DNA of 64,000 nt, taken from positions 186,001 through 250,000 of the forward strand of contig JADJIS010000001.1 of assembly GCA_016706865.1 (NCBI GenBank). Direction: 5' to 3'. The notes beneath the pieces are model-generated. The model was not told the DNA's origin and ran no database searches. It saw only the letters and a list, made by a program, of their open reading frames with translations. Within the stretch, counting starts at the first letter, position 1, and every line of letters begins with the position of its first letter. Positions 7,821 through 16,642 of the stretch are shown here, piece by piece. Origin of the DNA: Bacteroidota bacterium. GTDB lineage: Bacteria > Bacteroidota > Bacteroidia > Chitinophagales > BACL12. The translations under genes and the position numbers were made by a program.

Positions 7821-9905
7821 CTACTCCCCCACCATCCTCTCCAACAACTCCACGGCCGCCTCCGCAATCACCGTCCCCGGACCAAAAATAAACGCGGCTC
7901 CTGCTTCTGTTAAAAATGCGTGATCTTGTTGTGGAATTACGCCGCCGACTACTACCATAATATCTTCGCGGCCATAATTTTTTAATTCGGAAATTACTTG
8001 TGGAACTAATGTTTTATGCCCTGCCGCAAGTGATGAAATTCCGATGATGTGAACGTCGTTTTCTATCGCTTGTTTTACTGCTTCGGCGGGAGTTAAAAAT
8101 AAAGGGCTGATGTCCACATCAAATCCGATATCAGCAAAAGCGGTTGCAATTATTTTTGCGCCGCGGTCGTGACCGTCTTGTCCGAGTTTGGCAATTAATA
8201 TGCGTGGTCTTCTGCCTTCTTTTTCGGCAAAGGCATCACTTAATTCCTGCGCTTTAATAAAACTTTCATTTTGCATAACTTCTTTTTGATATACACCCGA
8301 AACAGATTGAATATTTGCAGCAAATCTTCCAAATACCTTTTCCATTGCAAAAGATATTTCACCTAATGTTGCACGTTTTCTCGCAGCATCAATTGCAAGT
8401 TCTAATAAATTACCTTCACCCGTTTCTGCACATGTGGTAATTTTATTTAACGCAATTTCCACCTCTGAAGAATTGCGCTCCGATCTTATTTTATTTAAAC
8501 GTGTTATTTGTTGTTCGCGCACTGCCGTATTATCCACCGATAATATTTCCATTTCGGAATTTTGTTGTTCCTCTTCCTCACTTAATTTGTAGGCATTTAC
8601 TCCAATTATAATATCAGTTTTAGCATCAATTTGACCTTGTTTTTTTGCAGCAGCTGATTCAATGCGCATTTTGGGAATACCGGCTTCAATGGCTTTGCGC
8701 ATTCCCCCTAATTGTTCCGTTTCTTCAATTAATTTCCAGGCTTCTGAAATTAATTCTGCGGTAAGATTCTCAATAATATTACTTCCACCCCATGGATCAA
8801 CGGTATCACAAATTCCGGTTTCTTTTTGAAGATATATTTGAGTGTTACGTGCAATACGCGCCGAAAAATCGGTTGGTAAAGCTATTGCTTCATCCAAACT
8901 ATTCGTGTGCAAACTTTGGGTTCCACCTAAAACTGCTGCAAGCGCTTCGATACAAGTTCTAGCAATATTATTATAGGGTTGCTGTTCGGTTAAACTCCAT
9001 CCGCTGGTTTGACAATGCGTGCGCAACATCAACGACTTCGGATTTTTCGGATCAAATTGTTTTAACATCTTGCTCCATAAAAATCGTGCAGCACGCAATT
9101 TTGCTATTTCGCGAAAGTGATCCATTCCTATTCCGAAGAAAAAGGATAATCGCGGAGCAAATTCGTCAATATTTAATCCGGCTTCTATTCCGGTTCGAAC
9201 ATATTCCAATCCATCAGCCAATGTATAAGCTAATTCAATTGCCGGAGTTGCGCCGGCTTCCTGCATGTGATATCCTGAAATGGAAATGGAATTAAATTTC
9301 GGCATGTGCGCTGCGCAATATTTAAATATATCCGCAACCAAACGCATACTTGGCGCAGGTGGATAGATATAAGTATTGCGCACCATGAATTCTTTTAAAA
9401 TATCATTTTGAATAGTGCCCGTTAATTGTTCGAGTTTAACTCCTTGTTCCTCCGCTGCAACAATATAAAAAGCCATTATAGGAATTACTGCGCCGTTCAT
9501 GGTCATGCTCACACTCATTTGATCAAGAGGAATTGCATCAAATAATATTTTCATATCCTCCACCGAATCAATTGCAACTCCTGCCATACCTACATCACCA
9601 AAAACCCTTTCATTATCAGAATCATATCCACGATGTGTTGCAAGATCAAATGCAACCGACAATCCTTTTTGTCCCGCAGCTAAATTCTTTTTATAAAATT
9701 CATTTGATTTTTCTGCCGTGGAAAATCCTGCGTATTGTCTTATTGTCCAAGGTTGCAGAACAAACATGGTGGAATAAGGTCCGCGCAAAAACGGATCAAA
9801 GCCGGGCATGGAATTTATTGCAGAATTAAAATTCTCCGGCGGAATAACAGCAGTATATTCCGTATGAAAATTTTGAAATGGTTTATCTGTAAAATCAGGT
9901 TTCAT
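7821..9905 (-). CDS. mutB: Methylmalonyl-CoA mutase large (catalytic) subunit
   Basis: Adenosylcobalamin-dependent isomerase interconverting (R)-methylmalonyl-CoA and succinyl-CoA, linking propionate metabolism to the TCA cycle. It has 694 residues, close to the usual 700-710. The N-terminal CoA-binding barrel includes GPYSTMFVLQPWTIRQYAGF and GWSLTEQQPYNNIARTC. The C-terminal B12 domain has the base-off motif DGHDRG near residue 578, followed by GISSLAAGHKTLVP and VVVGGVIPQQD. It follows mutA by 27 bases on the same strand, so the two subunits should be co-transcribed. The stop codon lies in a heptamer repeat tract. Confidence 0.97.
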   Translation of the reverse strand: MKPDFTDKPFQNFHTEYTAVIPPENFNSAINSMPGFDPFLRGPYSTMFVLQPWTIRQYAGFSTAEKSNEFYKKNLAAGQKGLSVAFDLATHRGYDSDNERVFGDVGMAGVAIDSVEDMKILFDAIPLDQMSVSMTMNGAVIPIMAFYIVAAEEQGVKLEQLTGTIQNDILKEFMVRNTYIYPPAPSMRLVADIFKYCAAHMPKFNSISISGYHMQEAGATPAIELAYTLADGLEYVRTGIEAGLNIDEFAPRLSFFFGIGMDHFREIAKLRAARFLWSKMLKQFDPKNPKSLMLRTHCQTSGWSLTEQQPYNNIARTCIEALAAVLGGTQSLHTNSLDEAIALPTDFSARIARNTQIYLQKETGICDTVDPWGGSNIIENLTAELISEAWKLIEETEQLGGMRKAIEAGIPKMRIESAAAKKQGQIDAKTDIIIGVNAYKLSEEEEQQNSEMEILSVDNTAVREQQITRLNKIRSERNSSEVEIALNKITTCAETGEGNLLELAIDAARKRATLGEISFAMEKVFGRFAANIQSVSGVYQKEVMQNESFIKAQELSDAFAEKEGRRPRILIAKLGQDGHDRGAKIIATAFADIGFDVDISPLFLTPAEAVKQAIENDVHIIGISSLAAGHKTLVPQVISELKNYGREDIMVVVGGVIPQQDHAFLTEAGAAFIFGPGTVIAEAAVELLERMVGE

Positions 9906-9932
9906 TTATTTCAATTACTATTTAAAATAAAA

Positions 9933-11188
9933 TTATTTATTTAAATTCTTTTCTTTCCAGTTGGATAAAAATCCACCTGCATTTTCTATTTCCAAAAATC
10001 GCAACCAGGCCTTTTCTGCAATTTGAGTTGTAATATTTTCAATATAAAAACTTCCATTTGCGGCATCACGATAACTGTCGAGATGTGTTTCATATCTCAA
10101 TAAATTCTGAATATGCGTAGCCGATCTTTTTGCAAATGCATCAGGTTCTGTTTGTTCGGGATCATATCCGCAAACACTCAATACATCACATCCTCCCAAC
10201 ACTGCACTCATTGCTTCCGTAGTTGTGCGCAACAAATTACTGTGTTTATCTTCCCCCCTTAAATTTAATTTTGAAGTGCTTACATGTATATATGGATTTG
10301 GAATAAAATCAATATCCTCCATAAATGTTTTTAATAAATTATTCCACAACACTTTAAATGCACGAAGTTTGGCAATTTCCAGAAAATAATTACTTCCTAT
10401 CGTAAAACGGAAAGTAATTAAATGAATTAATTCTTCCAGCGGAACATTGCGTTCTGTCAACTGATCAAAATAATCACTTGTAATTGCAAGAGTATTTGCC
10501 AATTGTTCCACAACATCTTCTTCCTCCTTAAAAATATATTCTATTTTTAATAACTTACAATCTTGTAAATGTCCGGATATTCTGAAGAACAGATCGGCAA
10601 GATTATTAAATGCTTTATTTTCATTTACAATATTTCCAGTTTCCAACCAATAACCAATAGGATCAAATTCCAGCGATTGCACTAACGATCTCTGTCGCCT
10701 ATAAACCCGATACGCTCTCGCCAGATACTTACAATTTCTTCTTTTGTAAGATCTCCATCCACATTAAATGCAAAATTTGCAGCGTGTTTTAATTTTCGGA
10801 TATGATCCACAACAAGATCCCAAACCATATCAGATTCTGCACTCAAACGAATATAATTTGAACCGCGTTTTAATGATTCAATTACCAGATCATTTAATAT
10901 TTCATTTTCATGCATGGTAATATCCTCACTAATATTCCATGTAACACTTCTGGAAGAGTCATCAGTACCGCCATCTGAAAATTCCGGATCCAGTTCTGCA
11001 AAAAAATCATCAGCTGTATCATGCACATATTCCGGAATATCATCTTTTGTATAAAGAGGCTGAATTTCGATACCTGCAACGGTATGTATTAATTTTTCGT
11101 TAAAATCAGCTCCTTTCAGATCCTTGGTAACCTGCGTTATCCATTGCTGCTTATTTGATTCGGGAATATCGTCAAACAAATTTTCCAT
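9933..11188 (-). CDS. mutA: Methylmalonyl-CoA mutase small subunit, split by an apparent frameshift
   Basis: Non-catalytic partner of MutB. Two reading frames cover it: 10682-11188 (168 residues, N-terminal linker region starting MENLFDDIPE) and 9933-10682 (249 residues, barrel part with FDPIGYWLETGN and TTEAMSAVLGG). They meet as TAGTG with a one-base overlap. Removing one GA from the AGAGA tract near 10689-10693 gives a continuous ...GDRSLVQSLEFDPIGYW... and a 417-residue protein, near the length of the short Bacteroidota MutA that lacks a B12-like domain. I read this as an indel, real or a sequencing error. Translational coupling of two genes is the alternative. A TACCTTTG box sits directly before the ATG. 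Confidence 0.85.
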
Positions 11189-11192
11189 ACGC

Positions 11193-11200
11193 CAAAGGTA
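11193..11200 (-). promoter_or_regulatory. Candidate -7 element immediately before mutA
   Basis: On the minus strand TACCTTTG (TAnnTTTG) ends five bases before the mutA ATG at 11188. With the usual start point about four bases past the element, transcription would begin at or next to the A of the ATG, implying a leaderless mRNA. The -33 region is A/T-rich without a clean TTTG at optimal spacing. Confidence 0.45.
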
Positions 11201-11244
11201 TTAACTCAAAACACCTTTTTAAAACGTGTTCGCATTATCCTCTA

Positions 11245-11252
11245 TATATTTG
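11245..11252 (+). promoter_or_regulatory. Candidate -7 element for the enoyl-CoA hydratase gene
   Basis: TATATTTG lies 16 bases before the ATG at 11269. It and the opposite-strand box at 11193-11200 share the short divergent spacer between mutA and the hydratase gene. Confidence 0.45.
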
Positions 11253-11268
11253 TGAAAAATTAGTTTCA

Positions 11269-12057
11269 ATGCAACTCGAGAATTTAATCACAGAGATAAA
11301 AGACAATATTCTCTACATCACCATCAACAGACCAAAAAATCTTAATGCGCTCAACATCAAAACTATTGTAGAACTGGATGAGGTGTTTGAGGAATTCATG
11401 TATAATGATGAAGTGAAGGGTGTTATCATTACCGGAGCCGGGGAAAAATCTTTTGTTGCCGGTGCCGATATTTCTGAATTTGCCGACTTTACCCCGGATC
11501 AGGGTAAGACAATGAGTGAAAACGGTCACGATACCTTCGACAAGATAGAAAATTACAATAAACCCGTAATTGCCGCTGTAAACGGTTATGCTCTGGGGGG
11601 AGGATGTGAGCTTGCAATGGCATGTCATTTGCGTGTAGCCAGCGAAAATGCCATTTTCGGGCAACCGGAGGTGAATTTAGGTCTCATCCCGGGATATGGT
11701 GGAACCCAACGACTTGTAGAATTGATAGGAAAAGGAAAGGCTTTGGAACTATTAATGACCGGCGATTCTATAAACGCAGCAATGGCAAAAGACCTTGGTT
11801 TGGTTAATCACGTGGTTCCTCAGACCGATCTGATAGCAAAATGTGAGGAGATCCTGAAAAAGATCATCACAAAAGGGCCGGTTGCGGTTTCCAAGGTAAT
11901 ACAATGTGTAAATGCACATTTCAGAGGTGGTGGATATGTGGGTGACGCTTATCAATCGGAGATCACACAATTTGGGCAATGCATTGAAACGGAAGATTTT
12001 GTAGAGGGAACAAGCGCATTTTTAGAAAAAAGAAAACCTGAATTCAAAGGAAAATAA
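11269..12057 (+). CDS. Enoyl-CoA hydratase/isomerase (crotonase family)
   Basis: Crotonase-fold acyl-CoA enzyme of 262 residues, most likely hydrating 2-enoyl-CoA to 3-hydroxyacyl-CoA. Oxyanion-hole and catalytic segments are intact: KSFVAGADISEF, then NGYALGGGCELAM and GQPEVNLGLIPGYGGTQRL, where the two conserved glutamates (in CELAM and QPEVN) match the classical hydratase pair. The start at 11269 (MQLENLITEI) is preferred because the frame further upstream, to 11155, overlaps mutA and lacks family similarity. Position beside methylmalonyl-CoA mutase suggests fatty or branched-chain acyl-CoA catabolism. A TATATTTG box precedes it. Confidence 0.93.
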   Translation: MQLENLITEIKDNILYITINRPKNLNALNIKTIVELDEVFEEFMYNDEVKGVIITGAGEKSFVAGADISEFADFTPDQGKTMSENGHDTFDKIENYNKPVIAAVNGYALGGGCELAMACHLRVASENAIFGQPEVNLGLIPGYGGTQRLVELIGKGKALELLMTGDSINAAMAKDLGLVNHVVPQTDLIAKCEEILKKIITKGPVAVSKVIQCVNAHFRGGGYVGDAYQSEITQFGQCIETEDFVEGTSAFLEKRKPEFKGK

Positions 12058-12058
12058 T

Positions 12059-12619
12059 ATGAAAATGTTGAGCTTGTCCTTTTTAACCTTTTTACTGTTT
12101 TTAACGGTTGAGCACAATTTATCTGCTCAAACCAATGCTAAACAGCCCTTTAAGTCGGTTAAGATAGGCAATCAGGAATGGATGACCATGAATTGGGATT
12201 ATAAAACCCCAAAAAGTTTTTATTATAATAACGATTCCACTATTGACGCCAAATACGGTAGACTTTATTACTACAGCAATGCTATTGCAGCTTGTCCACC
12301 CGGTTGGCATTTACCAACACTGGATGAATGGTGGGAACTCATCAATTATCTTGGAGATATCAATAAAGCGGGACCAAAAATGCTTGCAGATAATGATTCC
12401 AGTGTGCATTTACTCGCCGGAGGGTATAAAAGTGCCAATATTAATGAAGGTGAGGAATTATTCGGTTTTTTGGAAACCTATGCTTTTTATTGGACTGCCA
12501 CACCAGATAAGGAACAAACCGCATATGCAGTTCATATCACTAAATCTACCGGTGAAATTGAAATAACAAGTTATAGAAGAGCGAACGGTTTTTCTGTGCG
12601 TTATGTCAAGGATAAATAA
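12059..12619 (+). CDS. Secreted FISUMP-domain protein
   Basis: Protein of 186 residues with a signal peptide (MKMLSLSFLTFLLFLTVEHNLSAQ). The rest matches the Fibrobacter succinogenes major paralogous (FISUMP) domain: IGNQEWMTMNWDY, RLYYYSNAIAACPPGWHLPT, DEWWELINYLG, LAGGY, FYWTATPDKEQTAYAVH and a closing NGFSVRYVKD. These are exported or surface proteins of unknown activity. The ATG starts two bases after the stop of the hydratase gene, so it is probably read from the same transcript, although a shared function is not obvious. No sorting domain is present. Confidence 0.85.
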   Translation: MKMLSLSFLTFLLFLTVEHNLSAQTNAKQPFKSVKIGNQEWMTMNWDYKTPKSFYYNNDSTIDAKYGRLYYYSNAIAACPPGWHLPTLDEWWELINYLGDINKAGPKMLADNDSSVHLLAGGYKSANINEGEELFGFLETYAFYWTATPDKEQTAYAVHITKSTGEIEITSYRRANGFSVRYVKDK

Positions 12620-12848
12620 GGACATCTGCTTTAATACTTATTATTACTTGATTCTTGCCACAAAAAGGGACATTTTTTCATCACATTTTAAATAAATATT
12701 GGTAAGATTTTCCCCAATTTCAATAAAGTTATAATTAGTTATAAAATACTGATAATCAATATTTTATATTTAAAAATATAATGATTTTGACCATTTTTCT
12801 GCGTACGGGGCACATTTTTAGCGGTATTAACCCCAAAAAGGAGAAATT

Positions 12849-13397
12849 ATGAAAAAGTGGTTATTGATCATAGGAATAACGTTGGGCATAATTTCACAGA
12901 CTGAAGTAAATGCTCAGATAGTAAAAGTGAATATAAGTTCACAACCTCTATGGGGTCCGGTAGGCTACAATTATGTTGAATACTATTATATACCGGATTG
13001 TGAGGTTTATTATTATGTTCCCGGACGAACATTTTATTATTACTCAGGTGGAGGATGGTTACACGCTACCTCCTTGCCCGGTTCTTATAATTGTGATCTT
13101 TATTCCTCTTATAAGGTGGTGATAAACAAACCAAATCCTTGGTTACACCATAAAGTGTATGTTGTAAAATATGCGAAGTACAAAACATCACCCCCAAGAC
13201 AGTATGTTATTAAAGACAGTGATGACTCTAAATATTATGTAGTGGAGGGTCACCGAAATTATAAAAAACCCGATGAAACCGGTGTTAGAACAGGGGAAAA
13301 GGGTAAAGACAATGGAGTTAATAATGACGAACAAAAAAGACCTTCCAAATCAAAAGTGAAGGAGAAAAAAGCGAAAAGGAAAATAAAAAATAACTGA
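12849..13397 (+). CDS. Secreted Tyr-rich, Lys-tailed hypothetical protein
   Basis: Protein of 182 residues with a signal peptide (MKKWLLIIGITLGIISQTEVNAQ). No known family recognised. The N-terminal half is very rich in tyrosine and glycine (VEYYYIPDCEVYYYVPGRTF, then YYYSGGGWLH); the C-terminal third is charged and lysine-rich (RPSKSKVKEKKAKRKIKNN). It has a real Shine-Dalgarno-like AAAAGGAG eight to ten bases before the ATG, which is unusual in this phylum. It is flanked by an AT-rich 229-base spacer upstream and a terminator downstream, so it is a single-gene unit. Probably a small cell-surface or matrix protein, but this is a guess. Confidence 0.75.
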   Translation: MKKWLLIIGITLGIISQTEVNAQIVKVNISSQPLWGPVGYNYVEYYYIPDCEVYYYVPGRTFYYYSGGGWLHATSLPGSYNCDLYSSYKVVINKPNPWLHHKVYVVKYAKYKTSPPRQYVIKDSDDSKYYVVEGHRNYKKPDETGVRTGEKGKDNGVNNDEQKRPSKSKVKEKKAKRKIKNN

Positions 13398-13420
13398 TAA
13401 TTTTAAAATAGTATTCAGGT

Positions 13421-13456
13421 ATCGGGAGTGGGACTTATGTTCTTCTCCCGATTTTT
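13421..13456 (+). terminator. Rho-independent terminator after the Tyr-rich gene
   Basis: Perfect 8-base arms ATCGGGAG (13421-13428) and CTCCCGAT (13445-13452) with a 16-base loop, followed by a T-run and ATTT. Lies 24 bases after the stop. Confidence 0.8.
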
Positions 13457-13556
13457 ATTTCGTCCAGTCATCCTCCCAATTCTCAGATCGGATAAAAATC
13501 ACAGTTTGTTTTCACAGATTTAGTGTTACTTTCTACAAATAGCAAGACTTACGCAT

Positions 13557-13564
13557 TATTTTTG
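13557..13564 (+). promoter_or_regulatory. Candidate -7 element for maeB
   Basis: TATTTTTG (TAnnTTTG) lies about 70 bases before the maeB ATG. No strong -33 element. It is the best match in the 180 bases between the terminator and the gene. Confidence 0.4.
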
Positions 13565-13635
13565 CCCTCCGCCATTTTATTTACAGGCGAATTAGTTTTT
13601 GTTTTTACGCCAGATTTGGCAAAAAGTAGGTTACA

Positions 13636-15918
13636 ATGCCTGAAAAATTAAGAAAGAAAGACGCACTCGACTATCACTCTTCCGGTCGTCCGGGAAAGAT
13701 CGAAGTTATTCCAACCAAATCAACCAAAACACAGCGCGACCTCTCACTCGCCTACTCTCCGGGAGTTGCAGAACCCTGTTTGGAAATTGCAGAAGATATT
13801 TCCAACGTATATAAATATACCGCGAAAGGAAATTTAGTTGCTGTAATAACTAATGGTACAGCTGTTTTAGGCTTGGGAGACATAGGTCCCGAAGCATCTA
13901 AACCGGTTATGGAGGGAAAGGGATTACTCTTTAAAATTTATGCTGATATTGATGCCTTCGATATAGAACTCAATTGCACCGATGTGGATGATTTTGTGAA
14001 GATAGTAAAAGCAATGGAGCCAACTTTTGGAGGAATAAATCTGGAAGATATTAAAGCTCCAGAATGTTTTGAGATCGAAAAAAGATTAAAGGCCGAGTTG
14101 AATATCCCGGTTATGCACGATGATCAGCACGGAACTGCAATTATTGCGAGTGCGGCAATGATAAATGCTGTAGAAATTGTTGGGAAGAAACTGGCCGATG
14201 TTAAAGTGGTGTTTTCCGGAGCAGGTGCTTCTGCAATTTCCTGTGCTAAATTATTTGTGGAATTGGGAATTACACGGGCAAATATTCTGATGCTCGATAG
14301 TCATGGAGTTTTAAACACCGAACGCGAAGGCCTGGATCAGTATAAAAGTTTATTCGTTAATGAGAGTAAGGCAAATACCCTCGCTGAAGCATTGGTAGAT
14401 GCTGATATTTTCGTTGGTTTATCCAAGGGAAATATTGTTACACCTGCTATGTTGCTAACAATGGCAAAGGACCCAATAGTTTTTGCACTTGCAAATCCTT
14501 CTCCTGAAATTCCGTATAATGATGCAGTAAACACCAGAGAAGACGTGGTTGTTGCAACCGGAAGATCTGATCATCCTAACCAGGTAAATAATGTGTTAGG
14601 ATTCCCTTACATATTCAGAGGAGCTTTGGATGTTCAGGCTACAGAAATTAATGAGGCGATGAAAGTTGCCGCGGTTAGAGCATTAGCGGCACTGGCAAAG
14701 GAACCTGTTCCGGAATTCGTGAACATGGCTTACAGCGAAAAAAATATTCAGTTCGGAAGAACATATATCATCCCCAAACCGGTGGATCCCCGATTAATTA
14801 CACGTGTTGCTCCTGCGGTGGCAAGGGCTGCCATGAAATCGGGTGTTGCCAGAAAACCTATTTTGGATTGGGAAGAATACGAACAAACCCTTTCGACCCG
14901 CCTTGGTTTGGAGGAACAATTAATTAAAGCTATTACCAGCAAGGCAAAACAAAATCCAAAAAGAGTGGTGTTTGCCGAAGCTGATAATTTTAAAATATTA
15001 AAGGCAGCGCAGATCGTAAAAGAAGAAGGTATTGCCAAACCGATCCTGTTAGGACCGGTGGATAAAATTCGCGCTATCATTGAAGAAAATCAGCTGGATC
15101 TACAGAATGTTCCTATAATTGATACTCGTGCAAAGGAACAGGATGAAAAACGTGCACATTTTGGTGAGTTGTTCTTTAACAAAAGAATGCGCCGCGGAAT
15201 CAACCTTTATGAAGGTAAAAAAATGATGCGCGACAGAACATATTTCGGGGCAATGATGGTGGAAACAGGAGAAGCAGACGCCTTGATCTCCGGCTTAACA
15301 AGACAATATCCTGAAACCATAAAACCAGCTTTGCAGATCATTGGAAAGGAAGATGGTTCCAATCGTGTTGCAGGCATGCATATAGTACTTACTAAACACG
15401 GTCCGATATTTTTTGCCGATACCACTGCCAATTTCACACCTTCTACCGAAGAACTTGTAGAAATAACGGCACTTACTGCTAAAGCTGTCCGTCAGTTTAA
15501 TATTCAGCCTAAAATTGCATTGTTATCTTATTCCAATTTCGGTTCAGTTGAAAATGAAGAAACTGTGAAGGTTCGAAACGCAGTTGCCATTTTGAAAGAA
15601 AGATTCCCCGGAATGATCGTAGAGGGTGAAATGCAGGTGAATATTGCCTTCAACAACGATCTGATGAAAGAAAATTACCCTTTCAGTGCTGTAGTTGACA
15701 GAAATGTAAATACCTTGATCTTCCCAAATTTACAGGCTGCAAATATTGGTTACCAATTGATGCATTCGCTGGGGCAGTGCGAGGTGATAGGGCCAATTTT
15801 GTTGGGTATGAAGCGCTCGGTGCATATTTTACAATTGGGTTCATCGGTTCGCGAGATAGTGAACATGGTTGCAATTGCAGTAACGGATGCACAAGTAAAA
15901 TCTAAACGCAAAGCGTAG
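13636..15918 (+). CDS. maeB: NADP-dependent malic enzyme with C-terminal phosphotransacetylase-like domain
   Basis: Oxidative decarboxylation of malate to pyruvate with production of NADPH. It has 760 residues, typical of MaeB multidomain enzymes. The N-terminal malic domain (to about 420) has AYSPGVAEPCLEI, NGTAVLGLGDIGPEASKPV and the metal-site segment MHDDQHGTAI, followed by the Rossmann segment VVFSGAGASAISCAKL. The C-terminal half (about 430-755) matches the phosphate acetyl/butyryltransferase fold (KRVVFAEADNFKILKAAQI, VAGMHIVLTKHGP), which in this family regulates rather than catalyses. Monocistronic by spacing. Confidence 0.96.
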   Translation: MPEKLRKKDALDYHSSGRPGKIEVIPTKSTKTQRDLSLAYSPGVAEPCLEIAEDISNVYKYTAKGNLVAVITNGTAVLGLGDIGPEASKPVMEGKGLLFKIYADIDAFDIELNCTDVDDFVKIVKAMEPTFGGINLEDIKAPECFEIEKRLKAELNIPVMHDDQHGTAIIASAAMINAVEIVGKKLADVKVVFSGAGASAISCAKLFVELGITRANILMLDSHGVLNTEREGLDQYKSLFVNESKANTLAEALVDADIFVGLSKGNIVTPAMLLTMAKDPIVFALANPSPEIPYNDAVNTREDVVVATGRSDHPNQVNNVLGFPYIFRGALDVQATEINEAMKVAAVRALAALAKEPVPEFVNMAYSEKNIQFGRTYIIPKPVDPRLITRVAPAVARAAMKSGVARKPILDWEEYEQTLSTRLGLEEQLIKAITSKAKQNPKRVVFAEADNFKILKAAQIVKEEGIAKPILLGPVDKIRAIIEENQLDLQNVPIIDTRAKEQDEKRAHFGELFFNKRMRRGINLYEGKKMMRDRTYFGAMMVETGEADALISGLTRQYPETIKPALQIIGKEDGSNRVAGMHIVLTKHGPIFFADTTANFTPSTEELVEITALTAKAVRQFNIQPKIALLSYSNFGSVENEETVKVRNAVAILKERFPGMIVEGEMQVNIAFNNDLMKENYPFSAVVDRNVNTLIFPNLQAANIGYQLMHSLGQCEVIGPILLGMKRSVHILQLGSSVREIVNMVAIAVTDAQVKSKRKA

Positions 15919-16044
15919 ATTTCTTGAAAGATTTGACAGAACGATTATAACATTTTAAACAAAAAAATATTTATATATCCCATATTTGCAATCAGTCAAA
16001 TTTGAGTTAAAAATTAAATTTGAAAAACACACAGAGTATTGAGT

Positions 16045-16632
16045 ATGATCGCGTATCTGAACGGTGAGTTTAAAGTAAAAAATCCAGCATACATTATTGT
16101 GGAATGCAATGGTGTTGGATATCAGGTGCATATAAGCCTGAACACCTACTCGAAGGTGCACACTTTGGAGAAAGGAAAATTACATACATATTTGCATGTT
16201 CGTGAAGATGCACAGATCTTATATGGATTTGCGGATGAGGCTGAAAAAAATCTGTTCATTCACTTATTATCTGTACAAGGTGTAGGTCCCAATACTGCAA
16301 GAATGATTCTTTCCAGTATGACGGCAGCCGATCTGGAGGATGCAATTTTGAGGGAAAACGACAAATTATTACAAAGTATTAAAGGTGTGGGCCCTAAAAT
16401 GGCAAAAAGGCTGTTGATAGACCTGAAAGATAAAATTGGAAAGACATCAATTTCGGCGGAAAATTCTTTTGGTAACGTGCACAATACTATAAGAGAAGAA
16501 GCGTTAAGTGCATTGGCGATGCTTGGGTTCAGCCGTCTGCAAGGGGAAAAGGCTGTTGCAGCGGTATTGAAATCTGATCCCGGAGTCAACGATGTAGAAA
16601 CTTTAATAAAATCAGCATTGAAGAACTTGTAA
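16045..16632 (+). CDS. ruvA: Holliday junction branch migration protein RuvA
   Basis: DNA-binding subunit of the RuvAB branch-migration motor, about 195 residues. The N-terminal OB fold (MIAYLNGEFKVKNPAYIIVE), two helix-hairpin-helix motifs (LLSVQGVGPNTARMILS at about 74-90, LQSIKGVGPKMAKRLLID at about 110-127) and the C-terminal RuvB-binding helical domain (EEALSALAMLGFSR) are all present. ATG 16045 is chosen because RuvA proteins begin MI; a TTG two codons earlier is possible. It is followed after 10 bases by sprA, an arrangement common in Bacteroidota. Confidence 0.96.
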   Translation: MIAYLNGEFKVKNPAYIIVECNGVGYQVHISLNTYSKVHTLEKGKLHTYLHVREDAQILYGFADEAEKNLFIHLLSVQGVGPNTARMILSSMTAADLEDAILRENDKLLQSIKGVGPKMAKRLLIDLKDKIGKTSISAENSFGNVHNTIREEALSALAMLGFSRLQGEKAVAAVLKSDPGVNDVETLIKSALKNL

Positions 16633-16642
16633 ACACGAGGTT

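Noticed and set aside
10682..10694. Programmed ribosomal frameshift in mutA
   Set aside because: No slippery heptamer of X-XXY-YYZ type and no downstream pseudoknot is visible, and five similar indels occur in other genes of the window. A consensus error or mutation is simpler.
13636..15918. Malic enzyme plus phosphotransacetylase as a novel fusion
   Set aside because: This two-domain MaeB layout is the well-known form of the enzyme in many bacteria.
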